From: Chamaea fasciata
Lineage: Eukaryota > Chordata > Aves > Passeriformes > Sylviidae
NCBI GenBank assembly: GCA_029207755.1
Contig: JARCOQ010000001.1
Coordinates: forward strand, 95,088,640 to 95,152,639
DNA length: 64,000 nucleotides
Reading direction: 5' to 3'
How positions within the stretch are numbered: position 1 is the stretch's first letter; every line of letters begins with the position of its first letter. This document shows positions 36,484-49,480 of this stretch, piece after piece. The notes beneath the pieces were generated by a model. The model did no database searches, had not been told where the DNA came from, and saw only the letters and a list, made by a program, of their open reading frames with translations. The position numbers and the translations under genes were made by a program.

Positions 36484-39400
36484 CTACTGTGATCTATCCA
36501 CTTACTCCTACATTTATTTTTACAATATTTCATATTCTTTTTACAAGATTCAACTTGCTTCTGTTTGTCTGAAATTGGTCTTTCTCTTACTACTGGTGCT
36601 TCCAATCTTTATCTTGCATTCAAAGCAATTCATTACAGACTTTCTGTTGCAACTGTGCAGTTTCCTCTTTTTTGCTACAGAAGAAGCAGCCCGGTATCAC
36701 CAGGAACTTGAGCAGCTGCTGCACTGTAAACCAGACTGCCTGAAAAACATCTCACAGGAGACAGCTACAGCCTCAGCTTTCCACATCCACACTGGGCACA
36801 ACTGTACTCTATGCTCTTGGATACACCTTCTTTTAACTGTGCATGAAGAAAAATGACAGCCAGTTTGCCAAACAGGAGAATAAGAAAATTTGAGCCCATA
36901 TTAAATTCAACAGCAGCTCAATGTTTGACACCTTGTATTTAGCCATGGTCATCTGATTTATTCCTGAAAACATTATCATCATTCTCTTATATGATAAAGT
37001 ATCCTCAAGCTTTCTGAAAGTCTAATTAAAAAGAAAGTTCATTTTCTTCTCCACATCTTAAGTGTACTTTAATTAGTTTAGTGACTTTCTAATGCATAAG
37101 GAGTTTGTAAGTAAATTGGATAATTCAAGAATTAAGTTCTAAAGCACTACAGGTAGTCAACAAAAGCAGCTGTTAGAATTTCGTTCTTGTTCGTAAGTCT
37201 GCCCAGAAGACTTCTTCTGATGAGTAATAAAAAAACCCAACATTCCATGAACTGTGAAAAATCTTATTTCCTTCAGGCTTGTATGAGTTGCAAAATAGTT
37301 TTTAAGAAGCTTTACATTCACTTCAACTGACTCAACTCTGCATTGATTCCTGGGACCCTTTAGATATCTAAATAGCTTAAGTTCTTGCTGGAAGTCGCCT
37401 ACAAATACCATCCAAAGCTTATCCCCCGTTGTAGGCAATTCTTCCTACTCCCTTGTAACTAAGTGACTTCGTCATTTGTGAGTTAAGACAGTAACAGATG
37501 GGCGTCCCCATCTGTCTATACAATATGTAGTTGATATTTAGAGATCTGCATCATGATCTGAAAATCATTCTCAGCTCCAAGAGACTTTGAAATTCTTCTC
37601 TTAGAAGCTGTAGCTTCATCAGAAGGATCTATTTTAGATGTTTCAATAATTCCTTTCATGTAGTATCTCCTTATTTCAGGTCTTGCTCATCATGGAACAA
37701 CATGGCAACACTAACGTGAGTCAAGACCAAATAATTAATAGCAGCTTACTATTCATCATTGCAGCAAATGAATCCTACTCCCTTTTAGTCTGAATAGAAA
37801 GCTCATTTTTAGAGTTCTGATTACTTCTCTGTTTTATACATTTCTCATCAGAGAATACTAAATTAAAAAAATTGGTAGAATCCGTCTCATTTTATTATGA
37901 GCTCTTCTGGTGTCTCAGCATGAATTTAAGAGCAGAACATGGCTTTTGGGTCACCAACCTAAACACTTCCTTAGCTGTGCCTCTTGGGTCTGGATTATTT
38001 TGCCTCTTCCGTACACTTCCATTGTGTTTTGGCAACCTCTTGTCCCAACACCATTCCTTTCAGACAGTTCAGTTTCTGACAGGGTTGAGCACTGTTTTAA
38101 CTAGCAGCTCTGACTCTTCTCCCTTTGGAGACCCTTTTCTCTACCCACAATTTATTCCTTGAAGGTTCAGTCTTCTCAATTTTAAATGTGCTGTGCCCAA
38201 AGTCTGGATTAAAACACACATTTCAATGAGAGTCAAATGCTGCAGGCATACTTCAGGACACACAAAATTTGTAGTCATTGATTTACTAAATTTGAGACAA
38301 AGTGACACAAGTCATTGCAAATACACACACTGCCAACAGTACAGAAAGTAAGTACCTGAAGCATCTCCTATTTCACTGTCATAATCAAAGTGAAGTAGAC
38401 AACACTAAATAAGGCAAATGCTTGTCTTACAAACAGCTCAACAACATGGAACTCACTGCAGTTGAAGTTAAAAGATCCCTTTTTAAGAAAACAATCAGCC
38501 TTGTTTTACAGTCTTTCAAGCATAAAATCAAATTAGTGAAGAGGCTTCCTTAGGGATAAGTCCAATTCAACCACATTTGTTGGTTTTGTTCCTTGGATGC
38601 ACTCACCAGTAGCCAATGCTCAAATACCATAGTAGGTCAGGTGCTCTGGGAATCTAGACCAGCTTGAGTGCCCTGAATTCAGCTGTGAAAGTTTAGCAAT
38701 TCCCTAGCATGCTCCTTTTACTTAAAGAGTAATTTGCAAATAGGCAAGGGAAGAGAGTCAGTAGTTTCTAGCCATGTGCTGCAGAGGAAGGATTATAAGT
38801 TTCTTCTAACTTGCATTCTCTGCCTTTCAAGAGCTTATTTTAAAGGACTACTTCCAGAGTTTTCAAACAAAAAGAAAGGTTCAGAATCACCACAGGTAAG
38901 AAGGCCAGAAGAAAAATGAAGGAATAGTCCTGATAATGAATGAAAGGACCAATTGACAATTAAGTTTGAATTTTAATTATAATTTTTTTTCAGTCTTCCT
39001 TTCCTTAGGAAAAGTCTAAATCTGCAGACATTAAGTAGAGTTTTACACTTCTAGTAGTGTAACAATTATATATATTAAATCTTTCTGCATTCCAAGATAC
39101 ATAAATCTCTATCTCTGACTACTGCATACCCCTCCTAGAATAAACATAACTGGAAGCCTAAGTCCAGCATTTGCATTTATCAAGCTCTAGCCCAATATAG
39201 TGGAAGTTCCATTAATCACTTTCATTATCTGACTTAGTTACTCCTGCTAGTAAATGAGAAAATTGATATGAACACAAATTACTAAAACTCTACTTCTAAC
39301 CAGAGAACAACTTACCCGTATCAGGATCAAATCTTATTGGACACACAAGTTTTCTCAGCTGAAACATAACCTACACACACAGTGCAAGCTCACCTTCTTT

Positions 39401-40532
39401 AGGGAGGATATGACTAAAACTGATTTTTGATCTAGATTTTAAACATGTTCAGCAAGTTACATTAATTTTATTTGACAAAGCAATGGACTCAAACAGTTTT
39501 ACTAGTTACTGCCCTTGGAAAAGATACACAACCTAGATGCTTGGGTTTTGTTGTTTTGATTTTTTCCAGTTCTGGGAAAATAAAAGATAACAGTAATTGA
39601 GAATCAAACACCAGTATTTCTTTATAGAAAGTGTTCTTAAAGGGCATGGATGTTTCAACACATATGTTTACAAGTAGTAGGAATAATTTTCAGTATTAAA
39701 TTATTTAAATTTTATACAGTAGAAGGTTGGTAAAAAGTTGCAGGACACAATTTGATGTCTCCCTCCTTAACAGGGACCAAAGACCAAAAATTTATGCAAT
39801 GATTTACCTGGCACATCATCCCCTAACACCACCTATTAAACTACATTTCCATGACACTGACCACCATAATCCTATAATTAATGGTCAAAGTTACAATAGC
39901 AGAGACTATATTATGCAGTGAACAGACTAATGCCTCATCATCCCAGAGCAACATTTCAAGTCACAATTAAAAAAAAAACCCACAAAATAAAGGGACAAAC
40001 ATGGTCTGCATACTGCATCCATTCTATACACAGAAATGGCTATTTGCAACTGAAAAATATCTTCCATAAGGAAAGAACCGGCTAAAACATTAACTCAGAA
40101 TGTTTTTCATACACCAATAGCTACAACTATAAATTAAGTTTAAATTTAAAGCTAAAAAATACCCATCACAAAATTACCTAGAAAACACAGCACATGGTTG
40201 TTTAGATAGGCTGTACAGAACAAAAAGGTAAATGACTGCCTTACAGAGTACAAAACATTTACAATAGACGACTCTGATATTCCCTGCATTATATAATTTA
40301 TATAAATCAGGCTACTTTGAGGAATGACAGCAACAATTCAGTGTTTCTTTTATTTCACTTATTTCCACACAATGAATCTTCACTGATGTTGACTGAACAT
40401 ACATGGAAGTTGCTTTTCTAGTATTTTCTCCAGTTAATTATAAATTTAAGTAGATTTGACAATATTAAAAACAATAGATGTCTTACAAGGCTCTTAAGCA
40501 CAGAGTAATTGCTACCAGAAGTGCCACATTAC
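36484..40532. other. TGFBR1 intron 3, part nearest exon 3
   Basis: AT-rich sequence with no recognised element. The remaining part of this intron (33939-35777) is also plain. Confidence 0.6.
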
Positions 40533-40775
40533 CTGACCCAGATCCTGAAGTTGTCATATCATAAATTAAATCCTTTAAAGTGGTTCCTTCTGATATAAAG
40601 GGACGATCCAATGAAGGGTCTTCTTCACTTGGCACACGATGATGAATTACAGTACGATTATGACAAAGGTATAGAATCAACATCAGTGAAATGCAGACAA
40701 AGCAGACAGGTCCAGCAATGACAGCGGCCAGCTCCACAGGTCCTAGGTTAGAAGCCGGTTTTCCTGGAGTAGGAC
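40533..40775 (-). CDS. TGFBR1: TGFBR1 exon 3: membrane helix and GS box
   Basis: In the long form this exon encodes residues 114-194. A juxtamembrane linker ([15 protein letters not shown]) is followed by a single transmembrane segment at about 129-151 ([20 protein letters not shown]), a cytoplasmic stretch beginning CHNRTVIHH, and the GS motif TTSGSGS at 188-194. In this family the type II receptor phosphorylates the GS box, which releases FKBP12 and activates the kinase. The acceptor is CTCTCAG at 40776 and the donor GTAATG at 40532. A second CAG lies 12 nt inside the exon and would give a 231-nt exon from 40763 without residues GPTP; see the separate entry. Confidence 0.96.
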
Positions 40776-40777
40776 CT
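40764..40777 (-). promoter_or_regulatory. TGFBR1: Tandem 3' splice acceptors of TGFBR1 exon 3
   Basis: Two AG acceptors lie 12 nt apart: the distal one ends at 40776 (CTCTCAG) and the second ends at 40764 (ACTCCAG). Both preserve the frame. Use of the second removes four residues, GPTP, giving a 502-residue receptor. Human TGFBR1 is known to have an isoform differing by a four-residue insertion (GPFS) at the same place, so the choice appears conserved in position. Which site dominates cannot be told from the sequence. Confidence 0.75.
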
Positions 40778-41166
40778 GAGAGTTAAAATAAAAGAAAATG
40801 GTAAAATCAATAATTTCCTTTTATTCTACTAAACCTGCAGTATACCACAGTGATATTCAAATAATTTTAATGCATTTATTAAAACTTTTGCACAGTAACT
40901 TTTTTGAGGATCAAAGTAAGTACTACAAAAGACAAAAGCAATGTGCTTATTTACACTTTTCATTTAAGTCTTCAAAACTGTCCCTAACATCCCCATCCAG
41001 AAGATTACAACTCTTGTTCAAATATCATGAAACTGTCTTTAGAGAATCTAAGGAGTACTTTAGGCCTTCAAATTTACCTACAGCTTCCACTCCTACAGAA
41101 TTTTGTTTGAAAAAATGAAAAAAAAAAATCAAACAAACAAAAGAGCAAAAATCTCAACCCCCTTAC

Positions 41167-41418
41167 CTGGTGTTGGAATTGGAAGTTCTACTTTATTGCA
41201 GAGAGGTGTGTTACAGCAATGAAACACAGTATGGACTCCATCTCTGGTGGAGGGGGAACAAACAAATGGCCTGTCTCGGGGAATCAGATCAATTTCTGCT
41301 ATACACATACTATTGCGCATTATTTTGTCTGCAGTTCGTGTTACTGAGGCAAAACATACTCCATCTGTCACACACGTAAAGTTGTCTTTTGTACATAGCT
41401 GGCAGTAACACTCTAATT
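41167..41418 (-). CDS. TGFBR1: TGFBR1 exon 2: extracellular ligand-binding domain
   Basis: Residues 30-113 form the activin-receptor-type ectodomain, which folds as a three-finger module and contacts TGF-beta beside the type II receptor. Ten cysteines are visible, starting with the CYCQLC group and ending with the family signature CCNTPLCN. A potential N-glycosylation site NFT is at residue 42. The acceptor is AATACAG at 41419 and the donor GTAAGG at 41166. The exon is 6 nt longer than the human one as I recall it; the extra residues fall in the PIPTP linker after the last cysteine, just before the membrane helix. There is no stop or frameshift. Confidence 0.96.
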
Positions 41419-44400
41419 CTGTATTGAGAAAAAAAATTAATGTTAGTATTGGTATATGTTCTGAGTTGAGAAACAACTTGAATGACTAAAGAAATACAAA
41501 TTCAAAATGCTAGGAGGCCTTTTTGGTTGCAGAACCGCAACACTAAAAAAAACAACACCACAAGGCTTTTTAGTGGGACAAAAAAATTGGGAGATGAGAA
41601 GAAAGTCAAATTTAGATCTGAAGTCATCTCTCCTTACACAACAATTAATTAAAAGACAAAGGCTAAAAATCTAGCTGTTCCTCCAGATAAAGAAGCACCA
41701 CTACAGTTCCTCCTACAAAAGATCTAGACTTTTAAACAACACGGCATGCAAGTCTGTTATTTTCAACCCAAATACAAATAATGCCATTTTTTTCAACAAT
41801 AACCACAGGTATAGCTTGAATAAGTGACAAAACAGATGCTGTTGGTTATCCAAGATTAATACATTATGCATTATTTGATAGTTTGCCAAAGGGCAAATAC
41901 TGCATTAAAAACCAAACCCTGCATGATCCTTTCACAAAATCAGAATGTGGTTTAGCCTTGTTATTTATGAAGCCACAGGAAAACACTGTCTTACATTACT
42001 CAAGGTGGTGATTTAATAAAGCTACCAATTGCAGTATTAAAGGAGAGGGCATGGGGAGGGAAGCAGGAATTACAGGCTGATTGTCCCTAAGATGATCAGG
42101 TTTCATTCTTTACACTGCAGAAGTTCCTGGAGAAGGAAGACCACTACTTCTAATTTCTTTCTGCTCTCCTTCCTGCTTTTACAGCACCAAAGCCATGCAG
42201 AAAATGGTGCAGGAGCAACAATAAAAGTATCAATACATCTTGAGTCCACTTATTCAACGGTGAAGAGTAAAAACTGGCCTGGAACTTGTGTACATGCACA
42301 CAGAAACATTAAAATACAGAAACTCAGACAAATTTAAAATCTTAAACATTTAGGATCAGAACACAAAAATTGTCCTGAGCCATAAAAATAGCATCTTTCA
42401 AGGCTACATACAAAAACTCAAACCAAAAGGATGAGGATCAACAATCAAAAGGCTCTCTTAAATCGGAAATCTGGCGTTTCACTTGAATTCAAAAGTTTAC
42501 TATAACCACATGGATTGCTTTGGATTTTACACCCCTCTGTCACTGGATATCATGGCCTTAAGAGGCAATCTGATCTCGAATATATATGTATGTCATCTCA
42601 AAGTTCGAATCCTGAGAAACATTCTCTTAAAACATTCCCTTCCCCCAAGATTTTGAGTCAAACCAAATAATTGCCAATCATCTTCTACTGTTACTGAAGA
42701 GATTTGATCAAATTCTTAGGACCCACTATGGAAAGATAACCCTGTTTCAGAGAGAATCACCAGCACACAGACCAGTCAGAAAATGGGAGGAAGAAAACCC
42801 TACATATGGGATTGCAAAATTATTTTTTATTATGAAGATTATTGAAAAAAATTAATTAGAAAGTAGAAATGAGAACTGGCATTCAGGAAGATAAATCTTA
42901 ACAGCATCACTTTTGGCACATCTTTCCCTGCCTCATCAGGGACATAAGGAAAGTTTTTATTCGGAGTTTAACTACAAGAAAATTTAACATTTTCATGTTG
43001 CTGTCCCTTTGTCCCTAATTTATGCCTGAAAAAATTATTTTTTAATCTATCCAAACCATTAAAAATTTCCTAAAATATTTACACACACTATTTCTTTCAA
43101 TTTTTAAGGTGAGGGCACCTTTATCTCACTTGCTTCATCCATTACTTTTCTCTATTTAAACAGTAATTGTGGCTCATCACAACTGCACATGCATCTGAAT
43201 GCCTACAGCAACAGACAGTTATTCAGTGAGATATATTTACATTGAGTCACTGTGCAGAGGCCAAGTTACTTGAAGTGAAAAATTACATTTGGGTTGCCGT
43301 TATTACACTTATTCACCTTCCTGGTCTTGTGAAGTTGTTTCACTGTGACACTGTTTCAACCATGACTAAATAAACAATTTGTGCCCTATCTTCCTCATTC
43401 ACTTTGTTCCCACCTCTCTTTTGCTACAGAATTCCCACTTAGTGCAATTTGATACAATTTACACTTAGTTCTGGTTTGATGCAACTATCTTTTCCTGTCC
43501 TGCCAAACACAATTCACTGTCACATACGACGGAATGATTTCCTCGGCACAAATAAATCACTACTTCCTTCTGAAGCTACTCTCCCCCTCCCATAAGAAGG
43601 GAAAACAATGTCTAATCAGCTGCATAGCAAAGCCTCTAGGAATACAGGTTTTTGCTGCTCTCTAGTGGACACACTCTTAAAAAACCCCCAAACCTCGCTA
43701 AAAATGCTTCAGCCCCCTTCCTACTCTGACCACTTAACAGTTCTTCATGCCTTCCAACTCAAGCAGGTAACAGTAGAATTTCCATGTTTTACTAATGGGT
43801 AAACTAATTCACCACCTTCAGCAACAATCCATACCAGGAGGTGAGAATATGGAATTGGAATATCCTTGCCCATGTCTCATTCTCCAGTTATCTGCGCATA
43901 ACAAACATAAACTACGCGAACACATCACAGGTGAGAGTTAACATCAGCATGAGGAGATGTCAGTGACCAGCTACAGTTAAATCATTTCATTCCTATAAGG
44001 ACGTGTTCTCACTTATAACTGACATAAAAGGAAAAAAAAAAATCCCCCATACTGTTGTCCTCTTGGAGATGGATTTTTTTGCTGTTTGTTCAAGCAGTCT
44101 CTGTTCTTCTCAAAGAAGTGTTACAGTAATATTAAAAACTCAGACAGAAACCAGTCAGACCTCCAAGTTCACTTTAATGAACACATACATTTCTAGCATG
44201 GATTGATAACAGAAAGGGCTAAGAAATTGACAATTCTGATGCAAGCTGATCTTCCAGGGCCAGTAATCTTACAGGTAAAATGCATTTCAATACATTTGTG
44301 GTAAACACTGTTTAATTCCACTAGCACAAAAAGTACTTTCAAAACTACTGAAGAAGAGGAAAAAAAAGTTTTCAATCAAGTCTGCCAATAGCAGAGAACT

Positions 44401-45504
44401 AATTTTTTTTTTTTTTTTTAATTATTCCAACAGGTTTTGGATGGAACTACTAGCATGAAGCTCCACTATCAACTAGTCAAAGTTCATGTCTGTTTAAGTG
44501 ATACAAGGCTGGGGAAATGACAGTACAAACATCTAAACAAATGCACTGAAACTCATACAGACAAGCAGGGACATAGCCAAGAGCAGAAATTGGGTCAACA
44601 TAGCAAAGTAGTTCTTTGTGCATGGCATTTTGTCACTGCACCAGTACCATACTACACAGTCATTCCTGCTTTTTGAGATGACCACCCCAAAAGAAACAGT
44701 GTGTGCCCTATGACATTATTATATCATACAAGTTATCAACAGCATATTTCTCACATCTCATACCACAAGATTAGCTTTTCATGTTGAATACCATTACTTG
44801 TGTAACTGCTCAGACACTGAATTTCACAGTTTTGCCTTTCCTTTACCAAGTCTCTCTTGCATGGATGTTGCAGCCTGGAAAGCCCCCAGTGAGGGTAAAG
44901 CAAGCTGGTAGCATAAATGAAAGCCTGAAATGATGCAGCTTGACAAGACTTAGAATTAGCTGGCTCCCAGGAGCTCAGATATTAATACTATGTACAAAAT
45001 GCAAACAGAGAATTAAGTACACTCCAGCCACTTAACTTTTACAAGCCTGTATCAAAACCACACTGTTACCTACTGAAACAGTCTTTTTTGTTTCTGCTGT
45101 ATTTCAGAGGAAAGCAAATGGCAGAAAGACTGGTTTTTTAGTTACATAAAACCCTATGAATCACTATGTAACACTTGTTTACATCCTGCATCACTACTTC
45201 AACCAGACAGTTTAGCACAGAACTCCACCTTTGGCCAAGAAGTTTTAGTTGGAGATTTTGAGACATCGTCTTCCAAAAGATGCTAACAAGGAGCGGTACA
45301 GAAGTTAAAACTTGTGAGGTGCTCTAAAAAACCTCAAACTCACATCTTATTACAAACAGTCAACAACTTCACACTTTTAATACTTATTAAATAATATAAC
45401 TTTGCTTTACAAATTTAAAAAAGACATGCAGTCTCAGCCTCCCAAAAGCAACATTTTGCTGAAAAAGTAACTTCTCTTGTGATATAAAAACTTAAGTTAT
45501 TATA

Positions 45505-45608
45505 TCAACTCTTGTGATATTATTATAATATCTATATTATATTATAATATATATCATATTATAATATATAATATTATATTATAATATTATATGAATTATA
45601 TTATATAT
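45505..45608. repeat. Palindromic AT-rich tract
   Basis: About 100 bp made almost only of A and T, with repeated TATTATAATAT-type blocks that pair with each other. It can fold into long AT hairpins or a cruciform and directly abuts the possible retrocopy. It lies in TGFBR1 intron 1. Confidence 0.8.
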
Positions 45609-45843
45609 CTTCCTCCATGGAAAATACAATTTTTGAAACAAAAATTTCACCAGAAAGTGGAACTTTATCACAAGAGCAATCACAATTCTTGGTTCCACAA
45701 GATACAGAGATTCAAGGGATAAAGGAGCAAGGCTATGATGTGCAAGAGACATTAACAGATTTTAAAGGATATGAGCAAGAAGGCTGTAATGCTCACTGGT
45801 AGTTTTTTTCCTGTCCAATAAAGCTTGCCAAAGGAAAAAAAAA
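45600..45843 (+). pseudogene. Possible retrocopied mRNA 3' end in TGFBR1 intron 1
   Basis: A 61-codon frame runs from ATG at 45617 (context TCC ATG G) to TAG, rich in E, Q and D and ending in EQEGCNAHW. Twenty nt after the stop comes AATAAA at 45817-45822 and, 12 nt later, a run of nine A at 45835-45843. The combination of frame, short UTR, poly(A) signal and A-tract is what a processed copy of an mRNA would leave. I do not recognise the protein. A chance frame is the main alternative. Confidence 0.3.
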
Positions 45844-47899
45844 CCATAATACATAACAGTGCAAATGTCATCTTCTGAGTCTGTAATTCAGATAATCCCC
45901 TCGAACAATACACTTGACTCATCTCTGAACTTCTTTAGCTCAAGACACAAAGAGATTTAGCTCTTAAAATACCTGGGACATAGGTAGTTTTTAAAACCAC
46001 AATAGTTCATGACCTCCACTAACACATTCTTCTCACAAAGGCACTAATTAAGTTTCACTGTTGTAAAGCAACAGCACTGGGTATCAAGTTTTCAGGAAAA
46101 CTTTCACATACATTTCATCCATCGTTGTTAAGCAAAACTTCCAGAGCAAACAGCAGGTCTTGTCAAATAAAGTGATGCACTCAAGCAAACAGACAAACTA
46201 CTTTATTAAGGCTGTACCCACAACTTCCAAGAAATAATAAAACCTCATGTAAAATCCCAACTTCAAAGAAGTGATACTATATTCTCTGCAATGTAAGTGC
46301 TGAATGGCACTTTTAGTTTTCTTGCTCTCTATCCAAAACACTACCCAGAGATCAGTTCATGCCTCTTACAGTACGATACAGTAATAATTTGTTTCCCTAT
46401 CTTTGGTAGAATAATATACTTTAAAAACAAAACAAAAAAAAAAAGCAAACAAAAACTAACTGAAGAAAGCCAAAATTAAAAGCCCAGATAATAATTTTAC
46501 AAGCATCATGAAAACAGAAAGATCTTTACTTGTACTTATAAATTCATTCCACCATACTAATCAGATTGCTATCTTTATTTGCAATTAGAAGCAATTGTCT
46601 TAATACAAGAGTTTCCAAGTGGTAATTCCCCAGAAGTTTGGAAGACTAAAGACTATCGCCTACACAGTGAAAACCAGAAAGCTTATTTTCAGACTCTGTC
46701 CTAAAAATTAAGGCTGTTCTACTGTTCAGCTAGCTGCTGGGATTCATTACATGCTTGACCGCTGTATAAACCATTTTGCAAGACGACACATCCACACAGT
46801 AACATCAGCACACTGCAGAACAGCCCCGGCAGACACAATCAGAAAATGCCCAGCTTCTGCAAATCCACAATAAGAACTCCAACTACACCTTGAACTACTT
46901 CATCAATTTAGACCACAATATTCAGGCAAATTAACTGCCTTACCCATACCAGGGCCTCTGGATGAGTTATGGATCAGGAGGCCTGGATTCCTCCCGATTC
47001 CATTGAACAGAGGGAATTTATCTTTTTTTAAACAAAAGTTAGCAGACCACCACTTCCACCCATAAGGTTCTGTATGAAAATCTGTTGCCTTGTTTTTACA
47101 CAAAGCTTTTAGACCTTAATTTCATGCTTCAGATTAAGGGAAAGCTGTTGATTGATGGGGGGCATTAAAAGGGAAAAAGTTCAAAGCTCAAAATGAGCTA
47201 AAATTTCGTTCAACATCTAAATTGAAAGCATTACGTAAGAAAGCTTTAAATTATTAAGACCTGCCGCACCTTCTCAAGAACACAAGAACAACCCATGGGT
47301 AACTTAAGCTTGTTTCACTGTTTCCACATCAGAGATCTTCCATCGCCTTCAGTAAAAATATGGGTGATTAACAATACATTTTAGTATAGCAAGTTATGCA
47401 TTAAGTAACTTTTTTCTTTTCAGCATAAGTACCATTTTAGACTGAATTATGAACAGCGTGATACAGATCCAGATTGACGAATGTCTCAAAGCTGTAACAT
47501 GGTGCTTCTCCACTTCCTCTTTAAAACCCAAAGCAATATACAATCCAACTACAGGAGAAATTTAGAAGTGAACTAATTATAAAATGCAGATTTCATAATT
47601 TAACTTAGTCTAGATGAAAATGAAGCCCTCATCAGTTCGAGTAGAGTAACAACTGTATGTACCATTAGGCCATACGTCCCAAACTGCTAACTGCAGAATA
47701 ATATGCATGTTTAAAAAAAACAAAAAGGAAAAAAGAAAACTACCAACTCTTGCATTTATGACTGCTGTTAAGCACTCCTGTTTCATGCATTAGCTCTGCA
47801 ACAGCACAGCTCTGATATCAAATCTCTCTCGCAAAAAAGCACAGGTACTGGAGGCTGGAGGAACAAAACCATTCTGCTATACAGTATTCACCCAAAGGT

Positions 47900-49480
47900 T
47901 AAATTTCCCCACAGTTCGGCCCGAGCCGAGCCGAAAGTTCACCTGTTCCCCCACCACCGAGACTGCAGCACACGGTGCTGCGGCGTGCAGCAGAGCGGGG
48001 GCAGCCCCTTGTCACCTCCGCGACATGGGACATTCAATTCAACACGTCTCTGCCCCGGCCGCTCCTCCCGGACACCGCTGCGAGCGCCCTGCCACGGCCC
48101 GGGGGCTGCCGCTCCTGCCGCTGCACCCCGCCCGGGAGCCGGGGGCTCTCAGGGACACCCGGGAGCGGCGGACGGATGGACGGCGGAGCTCCGCCAGCGC
48201 TAAGTAAGTTGCCTTCGCGGGCCAAGGCGACACGCACCCACCCGGGCAGACACTGGGAGACAAAGTTACCCCGGGCAGACACCGGCCGAAGCGCTGCTCG
48301 GCGGGGGCGAGGAAGTAGCGACGGGGCCCGAGAAGAGCCGGAGCCGCCGCCTCTGCCGCGGAGCCGCCGCCGCACTCGGCCAACAAAGGGCAGAGCGGTC
48401 CCTGCCGGGCTCGGACACCGGGGGTGGAGGGGAGGTGACTCCGCCCCAGCCGGCCCCTCCGCCATGTTGTTGAAAGGAACCGGCGGGGACCCGCCGCCCC
48501 CCGCCGCTCTCCTCACCCACCCCCACACTCCCGCCCCGGCGGCCACCGCCGCGCCCCCTAACTCCCTCCACTCCCGCGCTCCGCCGACCCGCGCGCACTC
48601 ACCGCCCGCCGCGGGGCAAAGCAGCGCGGCCGCAGCCAAGCACAGCAGGGCCCAGGGACGCCGCTGCGGCCGCCAAGCGGCCGCCGCCATGTCCCGACGC
48701 AACTCCCCGGAGCCGGGATCCGCCTCGCAATGCGTGCCCGCTCCGCCCGCCCAGGAACCGGCGCGACGCTCGCACTGCGTGCGCCCTCCCGGCCCGCTCC
48801 GGCCGCGAATGCCACCGACGCGGCGGCGGCGGCGGCAGCGCCGCCTGATTGGTCGCCGTGTCCTGGCCCCGCCCCGCGGCGGCCGCCGGCAGCCCCGACA
48901 ACAACAGGCGGCGGGAGCGGGGCGCGACCCGCGCGACCGCGGGGCGGGGCGGCGGCGCCCCCTCTCGGCGGGGCGGGGGCGGGCCGGGGGCGTCCCGACG
49001 GGAGGGCGGCCGCTCCCTCCCCTCGCCGCGGATCCCCAAAGGACTCGGGTGGCGGCCTTGGGGCTTCCCTGTGTCCGGGCGCTGCGAGAGCGCTCGGGCG
49101 AGCGGCTGAGGCGCTGCCAGAGGCGGGGCGGGGGGGGACCCGCTAGCAGCACTGCGGTGCGGAGCCCCGGGGGCACCGGTGCCACCGGTGCCGCTGGAGG
49201 GCGGCCCTCCGGAGCGGAGGAAAAGAGGAGTAGCTGAGGAACTGCCCTTTTCGCGAGGCCCTGCGGGTGGGCAAGGGGAGCGTGCGGAGCCCCGGGCCGG
49301 TCCCTGCGGGGCCACAACAAAGGGACGGCGGCAGCTCCGTCCCCGCGCACGTGCTAGCTCCCGGTGGCACGGGACAGGCCGGCGCTCCCGCCGCCATCCC
49401 AGAGCGAAGGGTTTGCCCTCCCGCAGCAGCGGGAGCCACAGCGCTGAGCCCACGGGCTTTGTCCCCGTGCGGGGGAAGAG
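47900..49480. promoter_or_regulatory. CpG-island promoter of TGFBR1
   Basis: A sharp rise in G+C and CpG content surrounds exon 1, in contrast to the AT-rich flanks. A CCAAT box on the minus strand (ATTGG on plus, 48848-48852) lies about 160 bp upstream of the ATG. Sp1-type GC boxes are at about 48866-48877, 48941-48950 and 48969-48985. No TATA box is visible near the ATG. This fits a TATA-less, GC-box-driven promoter, as known for mammalian TGFBR1. The start site probably lies at about 48700-48840. Long open frames on both strands here are by-products of GC richness. Confidence 0.85.
48603..48690 (-). CDS. TGFBR1: TGFBR1 exon 1: start codon and signal peptide
   Basis: This exon encodes residues 1-29 plus one base of codon 30. 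The ATG at 48690-48688 has a good context (G at -3, G at +4). It opens a typical secretory signal: MAAAAW, an arginine-containing stretch, then a hydrophobic run ALLCLAAAALLC, ending in small residues suited to signal peptidase. The donor at 48602 reads GTGAG and the single leftover base matches the phase of exon 2. The reading frame stays open upstream for about 660 nt, so no stop codon fixes the start; it is chosen by family position, context and the signal peptide. The exon lies inside a CpG island. It is slightly shorter than the human signal exon. Confidence 0.9.

Larger units (their letters stand above)
41419..48602. other. TGFBR1 intron 1
   Basis: About 7.2 kb. Apart from the AT palindrome and possible retrocopy near 45.5-45.8 kb it is plain AT-rich sequence, rising to CpG-island composition after about 47900. 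First introns of this kind often carry enhancers, but I can point to none. Confidence 0.6.

Noticed and set aside
47975..49453. Long open frames of 280-440 codons on both strands
   Set aside because: They overlap the CpG island in several frames at once, are made of R, P, G and A, and contain no domain. Only the 88-nt exon 1 inside them is supported.
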